Shown: positions 10,444-18,362 of the stretch, one piece after another | Layout: each line of letters opens with the position of its first letter | Numbering within the stretch: the stretch's first letter is position 1 | Assembly: GCA_025924815.1 (NCBI GenBank) | Contig: JAICHQ010000003.1 | Location: 29,390-93,389, forward strand | Direction: 5' to 3' | DNA from: Nocardioides sp. | GTDB taxonomy: Bacteria > Actinomycetota > Actinomycetes > Propionibacteriales > Nocardioidaceae | Length of the DNA stretch: 64,000 bases | Notes under the pieces: generated by a model | Seen by the model: the letters and a program-made list of their open reading frames with translations, nothing else | Database searches by the model: none | What the model was told of the DNA's origin: nothing | Position numbers and translations under genes: made by a program

Positions 10444-10976
10444 ACGCGGTCCTCGGCCGCGGAGTCGGCCTCGGGCTGTCGATGTGCCGGCCCCAGCAGC
10501 GACACCGGGTGCTCGAGGTCGAGTCGCGTGACCGGCTGGCGGAAGACGTACCTGCGGAACAGGTAGAACCGCGCCGCCTGGCCGATCAGCTGTCCGATGA
10601 CGTTGCCGGCGAGGTTGTCCGAGAGCGGGTCGGTCAGGCCCAGCACGTGACGGCTCACCCACAGGCAGGCGATGGCCAACGGCATCGTGATCAGGTTGAT
10701 CGCGAAGAACGCCGTACGCCCGCCGTCGGGGTGCACCGGGGGCCGGTGCGCGAAGGCCCAGTGCCGGCTCAGCTGGTAGCTGACCAGCATGCCGAACACG
10801 TTCGCGATCACGAACGCCGAGATGGGCTGCTCCTCCAGCCACGGATCGCCGGTCAGGTACAGGCCGTGGGCCAGGAAGTTGAAGATCAGGAACGACGTCA
10901 GCGTCGAGAGTCCGCCGGTGACCATGAAACGGCCGATCTCCACCACGACGTGTGGCAGGGCAGACTGGCGCGGCAC
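10440..10976 (-). CDS. GtrA-like membrane protein
   Basis: This 178-residue protein has four predicted membrane helices and the GtrA/DPMS pattern: FMVTGGLSTLTSFLIFNFLAH, FVIANVFGMLVSYQLSRHWAF, FFAINLITMPLAIACLWVS and a last helix ending with GQAARFYLFRRYVFR. GtrA-like proteins are thought to help translocate polyprenyl-linked sugars or other lipid-linked precursors. The GTG start at 10976 has TACACT 6 nt upstream. Transcription is convergent with maf and the stop codons overlap. Its role with the nearby membrane protein and methyltransferase in envelope glycan assembly is inferred. Confidence 0.88.
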   Translation of the reverse strand: MPRQSALPHVVVEIGRFMVTGGLSTLTSFLIFNFLAHGLYLTGDPWLEEQPISAFVIANVFGMLVSYQLSRHWAFAHRPPVHPDGGRTAFFAINLITMPLAIACLWVSRHVLGLTDPLSDNLAGNVIGQLIGQAARFYLFRRYVFRQPVTRLDLEHPVSLLGPAHRQPEADSAAEDRV

Positions 10977-10982
10977 CCGTGC

Positions 10983-10988
10983 AGTGTA
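10983..10988 (-). promoter_or_regulatory. -10 element of the GtrA-like gene
   Basis: TACACT on the minus strand ends 6 nt before the GTG at 10976 and fits TAnnnT. The mRNA would be leaderless. Confidence 0.5.
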
Positions 10989-11012
10989 GGCAAGTCGCAG
11001 GCCGTTCCCGTG

Positions 11013-12155
11013 TCAGCGCACGCGCACCGGGGTCCAGGTCCTGCCGTCGTCGCTCGACGCCACCACGCCCGTCTGCTCGGCTGTCCGCGCGTAGGTCGTC
11101 ACCGTCCGGGGTGTCACGGCGAGGTCGAGGATGTTCATCATCGACCGGTACCGGCTCGTGTCGAACGGTGCACCCATGCCGACCGGTGCCGGCGCCGGCG
11201 CCGACCAGAGGGTGCCGGCGTACAGCCCGATCGGCCGATGCGCGGGTCTCGCCGCACGCTGATCGCTCCAGGCCACCACGTCGATGAGCAGGCGGCCGTC
11301 GGGCAGCACCGCCGGGCTGTCGACGTACGCCGTAGGTCCACCCGGACCGGCGTATGTCGTCCACGGTCCGCCGTCGGTGCCCTTCAGCATCGTGGTCCAC
11401 GGGAACAGGGTGGCGCCATCGCCGCCGACGAGAACGGCATGGACGGCGTCGGAGGTGGTGGGTGCGAGCTCCGGGATCTCGTTGCCCACGAGCCCCAGCG
11501 CTCGGCGGTGCCAGCCTGCGCCGCCGTCGTCGGACCAGGAGTGGGCGAAGAACGACACCGCGCGGAGCTGCCCGGACGGTGTCGCGATCAGGGTGTTGAT
11601 CCCGGCCGGGGTGGACAGTCGGTGCGCGGCGCCGGTCGACGGGTCGACGGCCAGGTAGCCGGGCGAAGGCGAACGGCGCGGCACTTCGGCGCCGGACAGC
11701 GCCCCCAGGGCGCCGTCGACGTGGATCGTGGTGACCCTGCCCTCCAGGTCGACAGCGTCCGACGTCCCCCGTTCAGGCCACCGCGAAGTGGTCGGGTCCG
11801 GCCGGCTCCAAGGACCAGGTCGAGGTGTGTGGCGGGAGATCGACGACGTGTGCATCCGCGAATCCGTTGCCGGTGACGGTGAGGGCGTTGCGACGTTGCG
11901 TGCACGTGGAGTCGCGACACATGTACCACTCGGCGATCCGGCGTTGTGGCTGGCCGGGGATCACGCTCACCCCATCCACGCGCGCCCGCGGCGAGGAGAT
12001 GACCGCCAGCGCTGCCGCCTTGCCCTGGGCGGCCTGCACGGCGTGGTGGGTGCGTCCCGAGTGTGTGACCAGCGGCGGTGAGGGGGTCGGCGACGCCGAG
12101 CCGTCGGGCAGTGAGACCACAGCCCAGGAGATGGCGGGTCGTCGAGGTCGGACAT
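11013..12155 (-). pseudogene. Decayed sialidase-like (Asp-box) exported protein gene
   Basis: Coding sequence resembling the C-terminal beta-propeller of a BNR/sialidase-like protein is split between frames. An ATG at 12155 starts MSDLDDPP, but the following recognisable sequence (VVSLPDGSASPTPSP ... WSLEPAGPDHFAVA, stop near 11773) is in another frame. The main body then continues in a third register (DAVDLEGRVTTIHVDGALGAL ... to 11013). Asp-box-like repeats are visible (SWSDDGGAGW and SSDDGRTW). No membrane anchor or signal peptide remains, suggesting a deletion after the first codons. The gene follows the damaged sigma factor gene, so the pair was probably a sigma-dependent operon that has decayed. 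Independent sequencing errors are the alternative. Confidence 0.65.
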
Positions 12156-12495
12156 CGGGAGCCTCCCCCAGGAGTACGGCGAGCTGGGCACGACCGCGGG
12201 ACAGTCCGGCCTTGACGGTGCCGACCGGGGCTCGCCGAGGACACGCCGCCGGTTACCGGGTGCGGGACACGTTGACCGCGACGGTGCGCAGCCAGGCCTC
12301 GGGGTTGTCGGTCGCCTCGAACTGCCGGACCCGGTCAGCGGCCCGGACGAATGCCTCCGCGACGAGGTCCTCGGCCTCCGCGAGGTCGCCGCACACGCCG
12401 TACAGCTGTCCGACCAGCCGCCGGAACGACGCGTCGAAGACCGCCTCGAGCCGGCTTCGACCGGTCTCGGCCGCCCGTGCGCGCGTCGTGACCAC
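12138..12495 (-). pseudogene. Truncated ECF sigma factor gene (internal deletion)
   Basis: From a GTG at 12495 the frame encodes sigma region 2 of an ECF factor: FDASFRRLVGQLYGVCGDLAEAEDLVAEAFVRAADRVRQF and NPEAWLRTVAVNVSRTR. It then meets a TAA at 12253-12255. In the same frame, 11 codons further on, the end of region 4 reappears (VGTVKAGLSRGRAQLAVLLGE). In intact ECF factors about 50-60 residues separate these blocks, so the linker and the first helices of region 4 are missing. Without region 4 the product cannot recognise -35 elements normally. Start choice and exact end of the remnant are approximate. Confidence 0.7.
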
Positions 12496-12532
12496 GTCAG
12501 AACGACTCGTGGGAGACCCGAAAGGTTGCGCG

Positions 12533-13762
12533 TCAGGTCGCGTCCGTGGCGGCGTCGCGGGCCGCGTCCTCGGCGACCACCGCTGAGACACCGCGGTGCG
12601 GCTGCAGCGTCTCCGGCGCGGCCAGGACGGCGAACACCGGCAGCACGCAGACGGCGGCACACAGCGCGAACGTCGAGCCGTAGCCCGCGCTGTCGGCCAC
12701 CCATCCGGTCACGACCGGGCCGAGCACCGAGCCGACGTCGCCGGCCATCTGGTAGACCGCCACGACGGTGCCGCCCTTGCCGGCCACCACGTCACCCATC
12801 ACCGCACCCGGCGCGACCGAGTCCGATGCCGCTGCCACGCCGAGCAGCACCGCGCCGCCAACCAGGGCGGCGGTGGCCGGCAGGGTCGGGAGCAGGACGA
12901 AGCCGACCGCGCCGACGACCAGACCGACGACGATCACCGGCCGCCGCCCGAGGGTGTCGGCCACCTTCCCGGCCGGCAGCAGCAGCGCACCGCTCACCAC
13001 GCTGACGATCAGGAACGTCGCGTACGCCCAGCCGACCGAGCGGTGCAGGGCGTCCTCGACGAACAGTGGCACCATCGCCGAGCGCGCCCCGACCAGGGCG
13101 AAGCTGCCCGCGAACGTCGCCAGGAGCGCGGCCAAGTAGGCCCGATGCCGCAGCGCGACCGCCAGCGGCAGCGGGTCGGAGCGGTCCGAGGCGCGGGCCG
13201 CGAGCTCGCTGTGCCGCAGCGCACCGAGGGCGAGCAGACCCGCGACGACCAGCGTGCCGGCGTACAGGAAGAACGGCAGCCGGAGCGAGAATGTCGCGAC
13301 GGTCCCGACCGCCGGGCCGGCGACCAGGCCGATCAGGAACGACCCCGCCCACACCCCCTGGGCACGGCCGCGGAGGTGGCTCGGCGTCACCCGCACGAGC
13401 AGGCTGGCCGCGGCCACGCTGAACATGATCGAGCCGACGCCACCGACGCCACGCAGGACCAGCAGCTGCCAGTACGACTGCGAGAGACCCGCCAGCGCGC
13501 TGCTGACCGCGACCACGCCGATGCCTGCGGCGACCAGCAGCCTTTCCCCCGCGGCGTTCACGAGACGCCCGACGAACGGCGCCATCGCCAGGCGCATCAG
13601 CGCGAAGGCGGAGACGACCGCCCCGGCGGCGGTCTTCCCGACGCCGAACTCGCTGGCGAACAGCGGCAGGGCCGGAGCCACCAGTCCGAACCCGAGCGCC
13701 ACCATGAAGGCGACGCCGGCCAGCGCCTTGACCTCGGATGGGAGGTCGCGCAGGAGCGGCAC
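12533..13762 (-). CDS. MFS transporter (12-TM, drug/metabolite exporter-like)
   Basis: This 409-residue protein has the alternating hydrophobic segments of a 12-helix major facilitator. The cytoplasmic loop motif after helix 2 appears as GRLVNAAGERLL, motif B-like LRGVGGVGSIMFS in helix 4, and the second-half loop GKVADTLGRRPVIV between helices 8 and 9. The substrate is unknown, although the exporter-type layout fits drug or metabolite efflux. Its start codon overlaps the stop of the acyl-CoA dehydrogenase gene at 13762, so the two are probably translated from one mRNA. Confidence 0.9.
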   Translation of the reverse strand: MPLLRDLPSEVKALAGVAFMVALGFGLVAPALPLFASEFGVGKTAAGAVVSAFALMRLAMAPFVGRLVNAAGERLLVAAGIGVVAVSSALAGLSQSYWQLLVLRGVGGVGSIMFSVAAASLLVRVTPSHLRGRAQGVWAGSFLIGLVAGPAVGTVATFSLRLPFFLYAGTLVVAGLLALGALRHSELAARASDRSDPLPLAVALRHRAYLAALLATFAGSFALVGARSAMVPLFVEDALHRSVGWAYATFLIVSVVSGALLLPAGKVADTLGRRPVIVVGLVVGAVGFVLLPTLPATAALVGGAVLLGVAAASDSVAPGAVMGDVVAGKGGTVVAVYQMAGDVGSVLGPVVTGWVADSAGYGSTFALCAAVCVLPVFAVLAAPETLQPHRGVSAVVAEDAARDAATDAT

Positions 13763-14964
13763 TACTCCACGGGGAGACCGAGACCGCGCGCGATCAGCAT
13801 CCGCTGTACCTCCGACGTCCCCTCACCGATCTCCAGCACCTTGGCGTCACGGTACAGGCGAGCCACCGGATACTCCTCCATGAAGCCGTAGCCACCGAAC
13901 ACCTGGGTGGCGATCCGGGTCGCGGTGACCGCCGACTCCGTGGAGTACAGCTTGGCGACCGCCGCGGCCTGCTTGAGCTCGCCGGCGCTCGGTCCGGCGC
14001 CGCCTCGCATCGCGTCCTTGATCGCGGCCGCCCGGTAGACCAGCAGCCGACTGGCCCGGAGCATCACGTCGAGGTCGGCGATCTGGAAGGCGACGCCCTG
14101 CTTGCGTCCGATCGGGCCGCCGAACGTCTGCCGCTCCCCGGCGTACTGCAGACACACGTCGAGGCACGCCTGGATGCACCCGACCGCCAGCGCCCCGATG
14201 GCGACCCGGCCGTCGTCCAGGGTCGCCAGGAACTGCGCGAAGCCGCGGCCGCGCTCACCGAGGAGGTTCGCCTCGGGAACGCGGACGTCCTCCAGGGTCA
14301 GCGGATGGGTGTCGGAGGCGTGCCAACCGAGCTTGTCGTACGCCGGCTCCGCGGTGAAGCCCGGCGCGTCGGCCGGGATGATCAGCGCCGAGATCTCGGG
14401 CTGCTCACGTCCTTCGACCGGACTCGTCACGACCCCGGTGCGGGCCGTGACGGTCACGCACGAGGTGATCTCGGACCCGGAGTTGGTGATGAACTGCTTG
14501 GCACCGTTGACCACCCACTCGCCGTCGACCAGCTCGGCCCGCGTGCGCGTGGCGCCCGCATCGGAGCCGGCACCCGGCTCGGTGAGACCGAAACCCGCCA
14601 GCGCCTGTCCGGACACGAGGTCTGGGAGCCACCGCTCCTTCTGCTCGGCGCTGCCGTAGGCGAGGATCGGGCTGATCCCCAGCCCGACGGCCGCCTCGAG
14701 GGTGATCCCCATCGACTGGTCGACGCGGCCGATCTCCTCGATCGCCACGCACAGGCTGGTGAAGTCGCCGTCCTCCCCCGCGCCGCCGTACTCCTCGGGC
14801 GCGGTGAGTCCCATCAGTCCTAGCTTGCCCATCTGCTGCACCACGTCGACCGGGAAGTGGTGCTCGCGGTCCCACTGCGCGGCATGCGGCGCGATCGCGC
14901 CCTCCGCGAACTCGCGAACGACCCGCCGGAACTCCTCGTGCTCTCGCGACAGCTCGAACGTCAT
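13762..14964 (-). CDS. Acyl-CoA dehydrogenase
   Basis: This flavoprotein family introduces a C2-C3 double bond into an acyl-CoA. The sequence has the N-terminal helical domain (LSREHEEFRRVVREFAEGAIAPHA), the FAD-contacting LTEPGAGSDAGA and a C-terminal RQTFGGPIGRKQGVAFQIADL block, followed by QVFGGYGFMEEYPVARLYRDAKVLEIGEGTSEVQR with the Glu of the EGT catalytic segment. Acyl-chain specificity is not readable. I prefer the ATG at 14964 to the one at 14973 because a TAGCAT -10 lies 7 nt before it. A near-perfect palindrome in the shared divergent region suggests repression together with the hydrolase gene at 15031. It overlaps the MFS gene by one base. Confidence 0.94.
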   Translation of the reverse strand: MTFELSREHEEFRRVVREFAEGAIAPHAAQWDREHHFPVDVVQQMGKLGLMGLTAPEEYGGAGEDGDFTSLCVAIEEIGRVDQSMGITLEAAVGLGISPILAYGSAEQKERWLPDLVSGQALAGFGLTEPGAGSDAGATRTRAELVDGEWVVNGAKQFITNSGSEITSCVTVTARTGVVTSPVEGREQPEISALIIPADAPGFTAEPAYDKLGWHASDTHPLTLEDVRVPEANLLGERGRGFAQFLATLDDGRVAIGALAVGCIQACLDVCLQYAGERQTFGGPIGRKQGVAFQIADLDVMLRASRLLVYRAAAIKDAMRGGAGPSAGELKQAAAVAKLYSTESAVTATRIATQVFGGYGFMEEYPVARLYRDAKVLEIGEGTSEVQRMLIARGLGLPVE

Positions 14965-14971
14965 GCGGCAC

Positions 14972-14977
14972 ATGCTA
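14972..14977 (-). promoter_or_regulatory. -10 element of the acyl-CoA dehydrogenase gene
   Basis: TAGCAT on the minus strand ends 7 nt before the ATG at 14964. It overlaps an upstream in-frame ATG at 14973, which argues that the shorter start is the real one. Confidence 0.5.
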
Positions 14978-14986
14978 GCCGGGGAG

Positions 14987-15002
14987 GTTAACGATCGCTA
15001 AC
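14987..15002. promoter_or_regulatory. Operator-like palindrome between acyl-CoA dehydrogenase and hydrolase genes
   Basis: GTTAACGATCGCTAAC is a 16-bp inverted repeat with one mismatched pair. It lies 10 bp upstream of the dehydrogenase -10 and 17 bp upstream of the hydrolase -10, so a TetR-type repressor binding here could control both divergent genes. No regulator gene is adjacent. Confidence 0.55.
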
Positions 15003-15018
15003 CATCGAGGGACGGACG

Positions 15019-15024
15019 TAGGGT
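15019..15024 (+). promoter_or_regulatory. -10 element of the alpha/beta hydrolase gene
   Basis: TAGGGT ends 6 nt before the ATG at 15031, again giving a leaderless mRNA. Confidence 0.5.
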
Positions 15025-15030
15025 CTGCGC

Positions 15031-15801
15031 ATGGAATCCGTCCGCTTCACCGCGGAGCGGTCCTCGCGCGGTGTCGTCGAGCGCGATTTCACCGTGGGCG
15101 AGGTCCCCGGCGTGCTGTGGTCACCCGCCTCCGCCCCCGAGCAGGCGGCGCTCGTGCTGATGGGCCACGGTGGCGGCCTGCACAAGAAGACCCCGGCACT
15201 CGTCTCCCGTGCCCACGAGATGGTGACGACATGGGGCCACGCCGTCGTCGCCATCGATGCGCCCGGACACGGCGAACGCCCGGTCTCCGTAGAGGACGCG
15301 CAGGCGCGCGCCGAGTTCCGCCACGCCATGTCGGAGGGTGACGTCGCGCGGTTCGAGGCCGTCAGCGTCCGCTATGCCATCTCGCTGGCGGAGCGTGCCG
15401 TGCCGGAGTGGCGGGCCACTCTGGATGCGGTCACCGAGCTGTCCGAGATCGGCCCTGACGCTCCCGTGGGGTACGGCGGCGGCATCTCGCTGGGCACCGC
15501 GATCGGGTTGCCCCTGACCGCCGTCGAGCCTCGGATCAGGGCGGCGATCTTCGGCGGTGGGTTCTTCGTGTACGAGGAGCTGATGGCGGCGGCGAGACGG
15601 ATCACGGTCCCGGTCCAGTTCCTGCTCCCGTGGGACGACGAGTACGTCGACCGCGCCTCCACCCTCGCGTTGTTCGACGCCTTCGCATCGCAGGAGAAGA
15701 CGCTGCACGCCAATCCGGGCGACCACCGCACCATTCGCTGGGTGGGGATCGACCAGGAGTTCCTGCCTCGGCATCTCGGCCGCGCCGGCAAGGCCACCTG
15801 A
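15031..15801 (+). CDS. Alpha/beta-hydrolase (dienelactone-hydrolase-like)
   Basis: The 256-residue protein has an alpha/beta-hydrolase core. MGHGGGLHKK supplies the oxyanion region. VVAIDAPGHGERP is the strand-helix segment preceding an alpha-helical insertion. GYGGGISLGTAIG contains a G-I-S-L-G nucleophile elbow, PWDDEYV provides a candidate acid and NPGDHR a candidate catalytic His. There is no signal peptide, so it is cytoplasmic. The substrate is unknown. Divergence from an acyl-CoA dehydrogenase gene across a shared palindrome suggests a thioesterase or lactonase role in the same catabolic route, which is inference only. Confidence 0.85.
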   Translation: MESVRFTAERSSRGVVERDFTVGEVPGVLWSPASAPEQAALVLMGHGGGLHKKTPALVSRAHEMVTTWGHAVVAIDAPGHGERPVSVEDAQARAEFRHAMSEGDVARFEAVSVRYAISLAERAVPEWRATLDAVTELSEIGPDAPVGYGGGISLGTAIGLPLTAVEPRIRAAIFGGGFFVYEELMAAARRITVPVQFLLPWDDEYVDRASTLALFDAFASQEKTLHANPGDHRTIRWVGIDQEFLPRHLGRAGKAT

Positions 15802-15841
15802 GGACCTCACCAGAACCTGCACCAGAACCTGCGTCGGATTC

Positions 15842-15871
15842 TTGACATATCGAACAGACGTTCGATACCAT
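15842..15871 (+). promoter_or_regulatory. Promoter of the DUF222-HNH gene
   Basis: TTGACA (15842-15847) and TACCAT (15866-15871) are separated by 18 bp, a near-consensus housekeeping promoter and the best one in the window. The ATG at 15878 lies 6 nt after the -10. The whole spacer is occupied by a LexA box. Confidence 0.8.
15850..15865. promoter_or_regulatory. LexA (SOS) box
   Basis: TCGAACAGACGTTCGA is a perfect match to the actinobacterial LexA operator TCGAACnnnnGTTCGA. It fills the spacer between the -35 and -10 of the following gene, so LexA binding would block RNA polymerase until DNA damage triggers LexA cleavage. Confidence 0.88.
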
Positions 15872-15877
15872 ACCTGT

Positions 15878-17203
15878 ATGGCCATGATGCTGCTCGACCG
15901 GACACCCGCACCGCCGGTGCGGGAGCACGGCCTGGACGAGCTGGTGGCCGCGATCGGGGACGGCTTGGCCCGGGCCGTGGGCGCGTCGATGGATGCCCTC
16001 GACGACCAGGCGCTGGGTGGGGTGGTCGCCGAGCTGGCGCGGATCGAGTCGCGCACCGTGGCGTTGCGGCTGGCGGTCTCGGCCGAGGCCGACCGCCGAC
16101 AGGTCGCGCAGCAGACGGCGGAGACCGGCACCGATGCCTGGCTGGCCCGGCTGACCGGCAGCACCCGCGAGCAGATGGCCGGGGGGCTGCGACTGGCCGG
16201 GCTGCTGAGCCAGAAGTACGCCGCGACCCGGGAGGCGTTCGCCGCCGGTGACCTGCGCGTGGAGCAGGTCCGGGTCATCGTCAACGCCGCCGAGCAGGCC
16301 CCGGCCGAGGCCACCCCGGCCCAGGTCAGGGCCGCCGAGGAGTGGCTGGTGGCCCGCGCGACCGGGGCGGGCACCCGGACGGGGCGGGGGCTGGACGCCA
16401 AGCGACTCCGTCAGACCGCCCGGCGGATGTTCGCTGCGATCGACCCCGACCTGGCCGACCGCCACGAGGCGATCCTGCTCGGCCGCGAGACCCGCGCCGC
16501 GGAGGCCGAGACGTTCCTGGCGCTGCACGACAACGGCAACGGCACCTTCAGCGGCCGGTTCACGATTCCCGAGCTGCACGGCCACCTGCTCACCCAGGCC
16601 CTCGACCGGCTCACCGCACCCCGACGCCTGTCCCGGGACAAGCACGGCCGGCAGACCGTCGACGACTCCGCACCCGGCCCCGGCTGGGGCACCAACGTCT
16701 ACGAGACGATGGGGGCGGCGTGGTGTGAGCTGATCGAGCACCTCCCCACCCGCGGCTGGCCAGGAGCCGGCTCCAACGGCTGCGAGGTCCTGGTCAAGAT
16801 CGACCTCGACGCCCTCCTGACCGGCCTCGGCGTCGCCGGTCTGGACACCGGGGTCGCCATCACCGCCGGCGAGGCCCGTCGCCTGGCCTGCAACGCCGGG
16901 CTGATCCCCGCGGTCCTCGACGGTGACTCGAGGCCCCTGGACCTGGGCCGCTCTCACCGCCTCCACAACCGCACCCAGCGACGCGCCCTCGCCCTGGTCC
17001 ACGACACCTGCGCGGTGGCCGGATGCCAACGGCCCTTCGCCTGGTGCGAGATCCACCATCCACAACTCTGGAGCCGCGGCGGACGCACCGACCTCGGCAA
17101 CGGCCTCCCGCTGTGCGGACACCACCACCGGCGAGCCCACGACACCAGCTTCGACCTCCGCAGACGATCCGACGGCGAGTGGGCCTTCCACCGGCGCAGG
17201 TGA
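15878..17203 (+). CDS. DUF222 / 13E12-repeat protein with C-terminal HNH endonuclease domain
   Basis: The protein has an N-terminal DUF222 helical region, ELARIESRTVALRLAVSAEADRR and on to about residue 300. It ends in a zinc-coordinated HNH domain: CAVAGCQRPFAWCEIHHPQLWSRGG, then TDLGNGLPLCGHHHRRAHD, with paired Cys, HH, N and HH motifs. Such proteins are abundant in actinobacteria (the mycobacterial 13E12 family) and are presumed nucleases of unknown target. The ATG at 15878 (441 aa) is preferred over an in-frame upstream ATG at 15842, which coincides with the -35. The perfect LexA box in the promoter predicts DNA-damage induction. Confidence 0.9.
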   Translation: MAMMLLDRTPAPPVREHGLDELVAAIGDGLARAVGASMDALDDQALGGVVAELARIESRTVALRLAVSAEADRRQVAQQTAETGTDAWLARLTGSTREQMAGGLRLAGLLSQKYAATREAFAAGDLRVEQVRVIVNAAEQAPAEATPAQVRAAEEWLVARATGAGTRTGRGLDAKRLRQTARRMFAAIDPDLADRHEAILLGRETRAAEAETFLALHDNGNGTFSGRFTIPELHGHLLTQALDRLTAPRRLSRDKHGRQTVDDSAPGPGWGTNVYETMGAAWCELIEHLPTRGWPGAGSNGCEVLVKIDLDALLTGLGVAGLDTGVAITAGEARRLACNAGLIPAVLDGDSRPLDLGRSHRLHNRTQRRALALVHDTCAVAGCQRPFAWCEIHHPQLWSRGGRTDLGNGLPLCGHHHRRAHDTSFDLRRRSDGEWAFHRRR

Positions 17204-17211
17204 GCTGTCGG

Positions 17212-17217
17212 TAGGTT
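17212..17217 (+). promoter_or_regulatory. -10 element of the DUF2269-like gene
   Basis: TAGGTT ends 6 nt before the GTG at 17224 and lies just downstream of the DUF222-HNH stop, so the gene has its own leaderless promoter. Confidence 0.5.
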
Positions 17218-17223
17218 CGTTCC

Positions 17224-17676
17224 GTGTTCAAGCTGCTGCTGTTCCTCCATCTCCTGACCGCGATCTTCGCCGTCGGCCCGCTCGTCGGCGCCGTGACGAC
17301 GGCGTCGCGGGCGTTGCGTACGCCGGACGCCGACGCCGCGCGGTCCGCCGCGCGCACGATCCGGCTCTACAGCTACGTCTCCGTCGTGGTCGTCGTCCTG
17401 GGCATGGGCCTGATGTCGGCCAAGGCCCCGTGGGACGAGTCGGAGCAGGTGGCCCACTTCGGCGACGCCTGGATCTGGCTCTCGCTGCTGCTGTGGATCG
17501 CGGCGATGGCGGTGTCCCTGGGGGTGGTCGTCCCCACCCTGACGAGGACGGCCAACGAGATCGGCGAGGGACGCGGCGTCGGCGGGATGACCACCCGCGT
17601 CGTGGCGGGGGGCGGCGTGGTCGGACTGATCTACGCCGCGATCGTGGTGCTGATGGTCTACCAGCCCGGCGGCTGA
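17224..17676 (+). CDS. DUF2269-like integral membrane protein
   Basis: This is a 150-residue protein with four hydrophobic helices: LLLFLHLLTAIFAVGPLVGAV, LYSYVSVVVVVLGMGLM, WIWLSLLLWIAAMAVSLGVVV and VVGLIYAAIVVLMVY. The HLLTAIFAVGP opening with a membrane-embedded His resembles DUF2269 proteins, whose function is unknown. The GTG start at 17224 has TAGGTT 6 nt upstream, so it is probably transcribed separately from the SOS-type gene before it. Confidence 0.78.
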   Translation: MFKLLLFLHLLTAIFAVGPLVGAVTTASRALRTPDADAARSAARTIRLYSYVSVVVVVLGMGLMSAKAPWDESEQVAHFGDAWIWLSLLLWIAAMAVSLGVVVPTLTRTANEIGEGRGVGGMTTRVVAGGGVVGLIYAAIVVLMVYQPGG

Positions 17677-17695
17677 TCCGCTCGCTCGGCTGCGA

Positions 17696-18348
17696 TCAGC
17701 CCGCCCGGGGGGCGTGGCGGAGCACGTGGACGGCGAAGGCGCTCTCATCGGTGAACGGCCGGAGGTCGTAGCCGGCGAACCGTGACTCGACGGCGAGACC
17801 CGCCGCGGCGCAGTCCGCGGCGAACTCGTCGAGGGGGTACTCCCGTGAGGTCGCGGCCGGGGCATCGGTCAGCGCGTAGCCGACCAGCATCCGGCCCTCG
17901 GGCGCCAGCACGGCGGCCAGGTTGGCCAGCACGGCCGGCTCGGTGTCGGGCGCTAGCAGGATCATCACGTTGCCGACACACACGACGACGTCGTACGTCG
18001 TGGGGTGGCCGGCCGCGGCCAGCGTCTGGGGCGTGAGCTCGTCGAGCCGCGACTCGACCAGCGGCAGCGCGGGATAGGTCCGCCTCGACTGGTCGAGGAT
18101 CTCGAGGTCGAAGTCGACCCCCACGACCTGGTGTCCGCGGCCGACCAGGGCTCCGCCCACCCGTCCCATCCCGGAGCCCGCGTCGAGGATCCGGACTCCC
18201 CGCGGTGCGAGCACGTCTGCCAGCCGGGCCTCCCCCTCGATGTCGGCGCCTTCGTCGATCAGCTGCGCGAAGTGCGCGCCGTAGCCGCCGCGGCCGGCGG
18301 CGCGCTCCTGGGCGCGTGCCTGCTCCCACCGGGTCGTCGTCCCTGCCA
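17696..18348 (-). CDS. Class I SAM-dependent methyltransferase
   Basis: This 217-residue methyltransferase has motif I as VRILDAGSGMGRVGGAL, the acidic strand-2 end VVGVDFDLEIL, and TYDVVVCVGNVMILL / LAAVLAPEGRMLVGYAL as motifs II and III. The ATG at 18348 follows a good Shine-Dalgarno (AAGGGAG, 5-6 nt spacing). An upstream in-frame start at 18406 lies inside the preceding gene and is less likely. It starts 14 bp after the GlcD-type gene and is probably co-transcribed. The substrate is unknown. Confidence 0.86.
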
Positions 18349-18362
18349 TGACGCTCCCTTTC

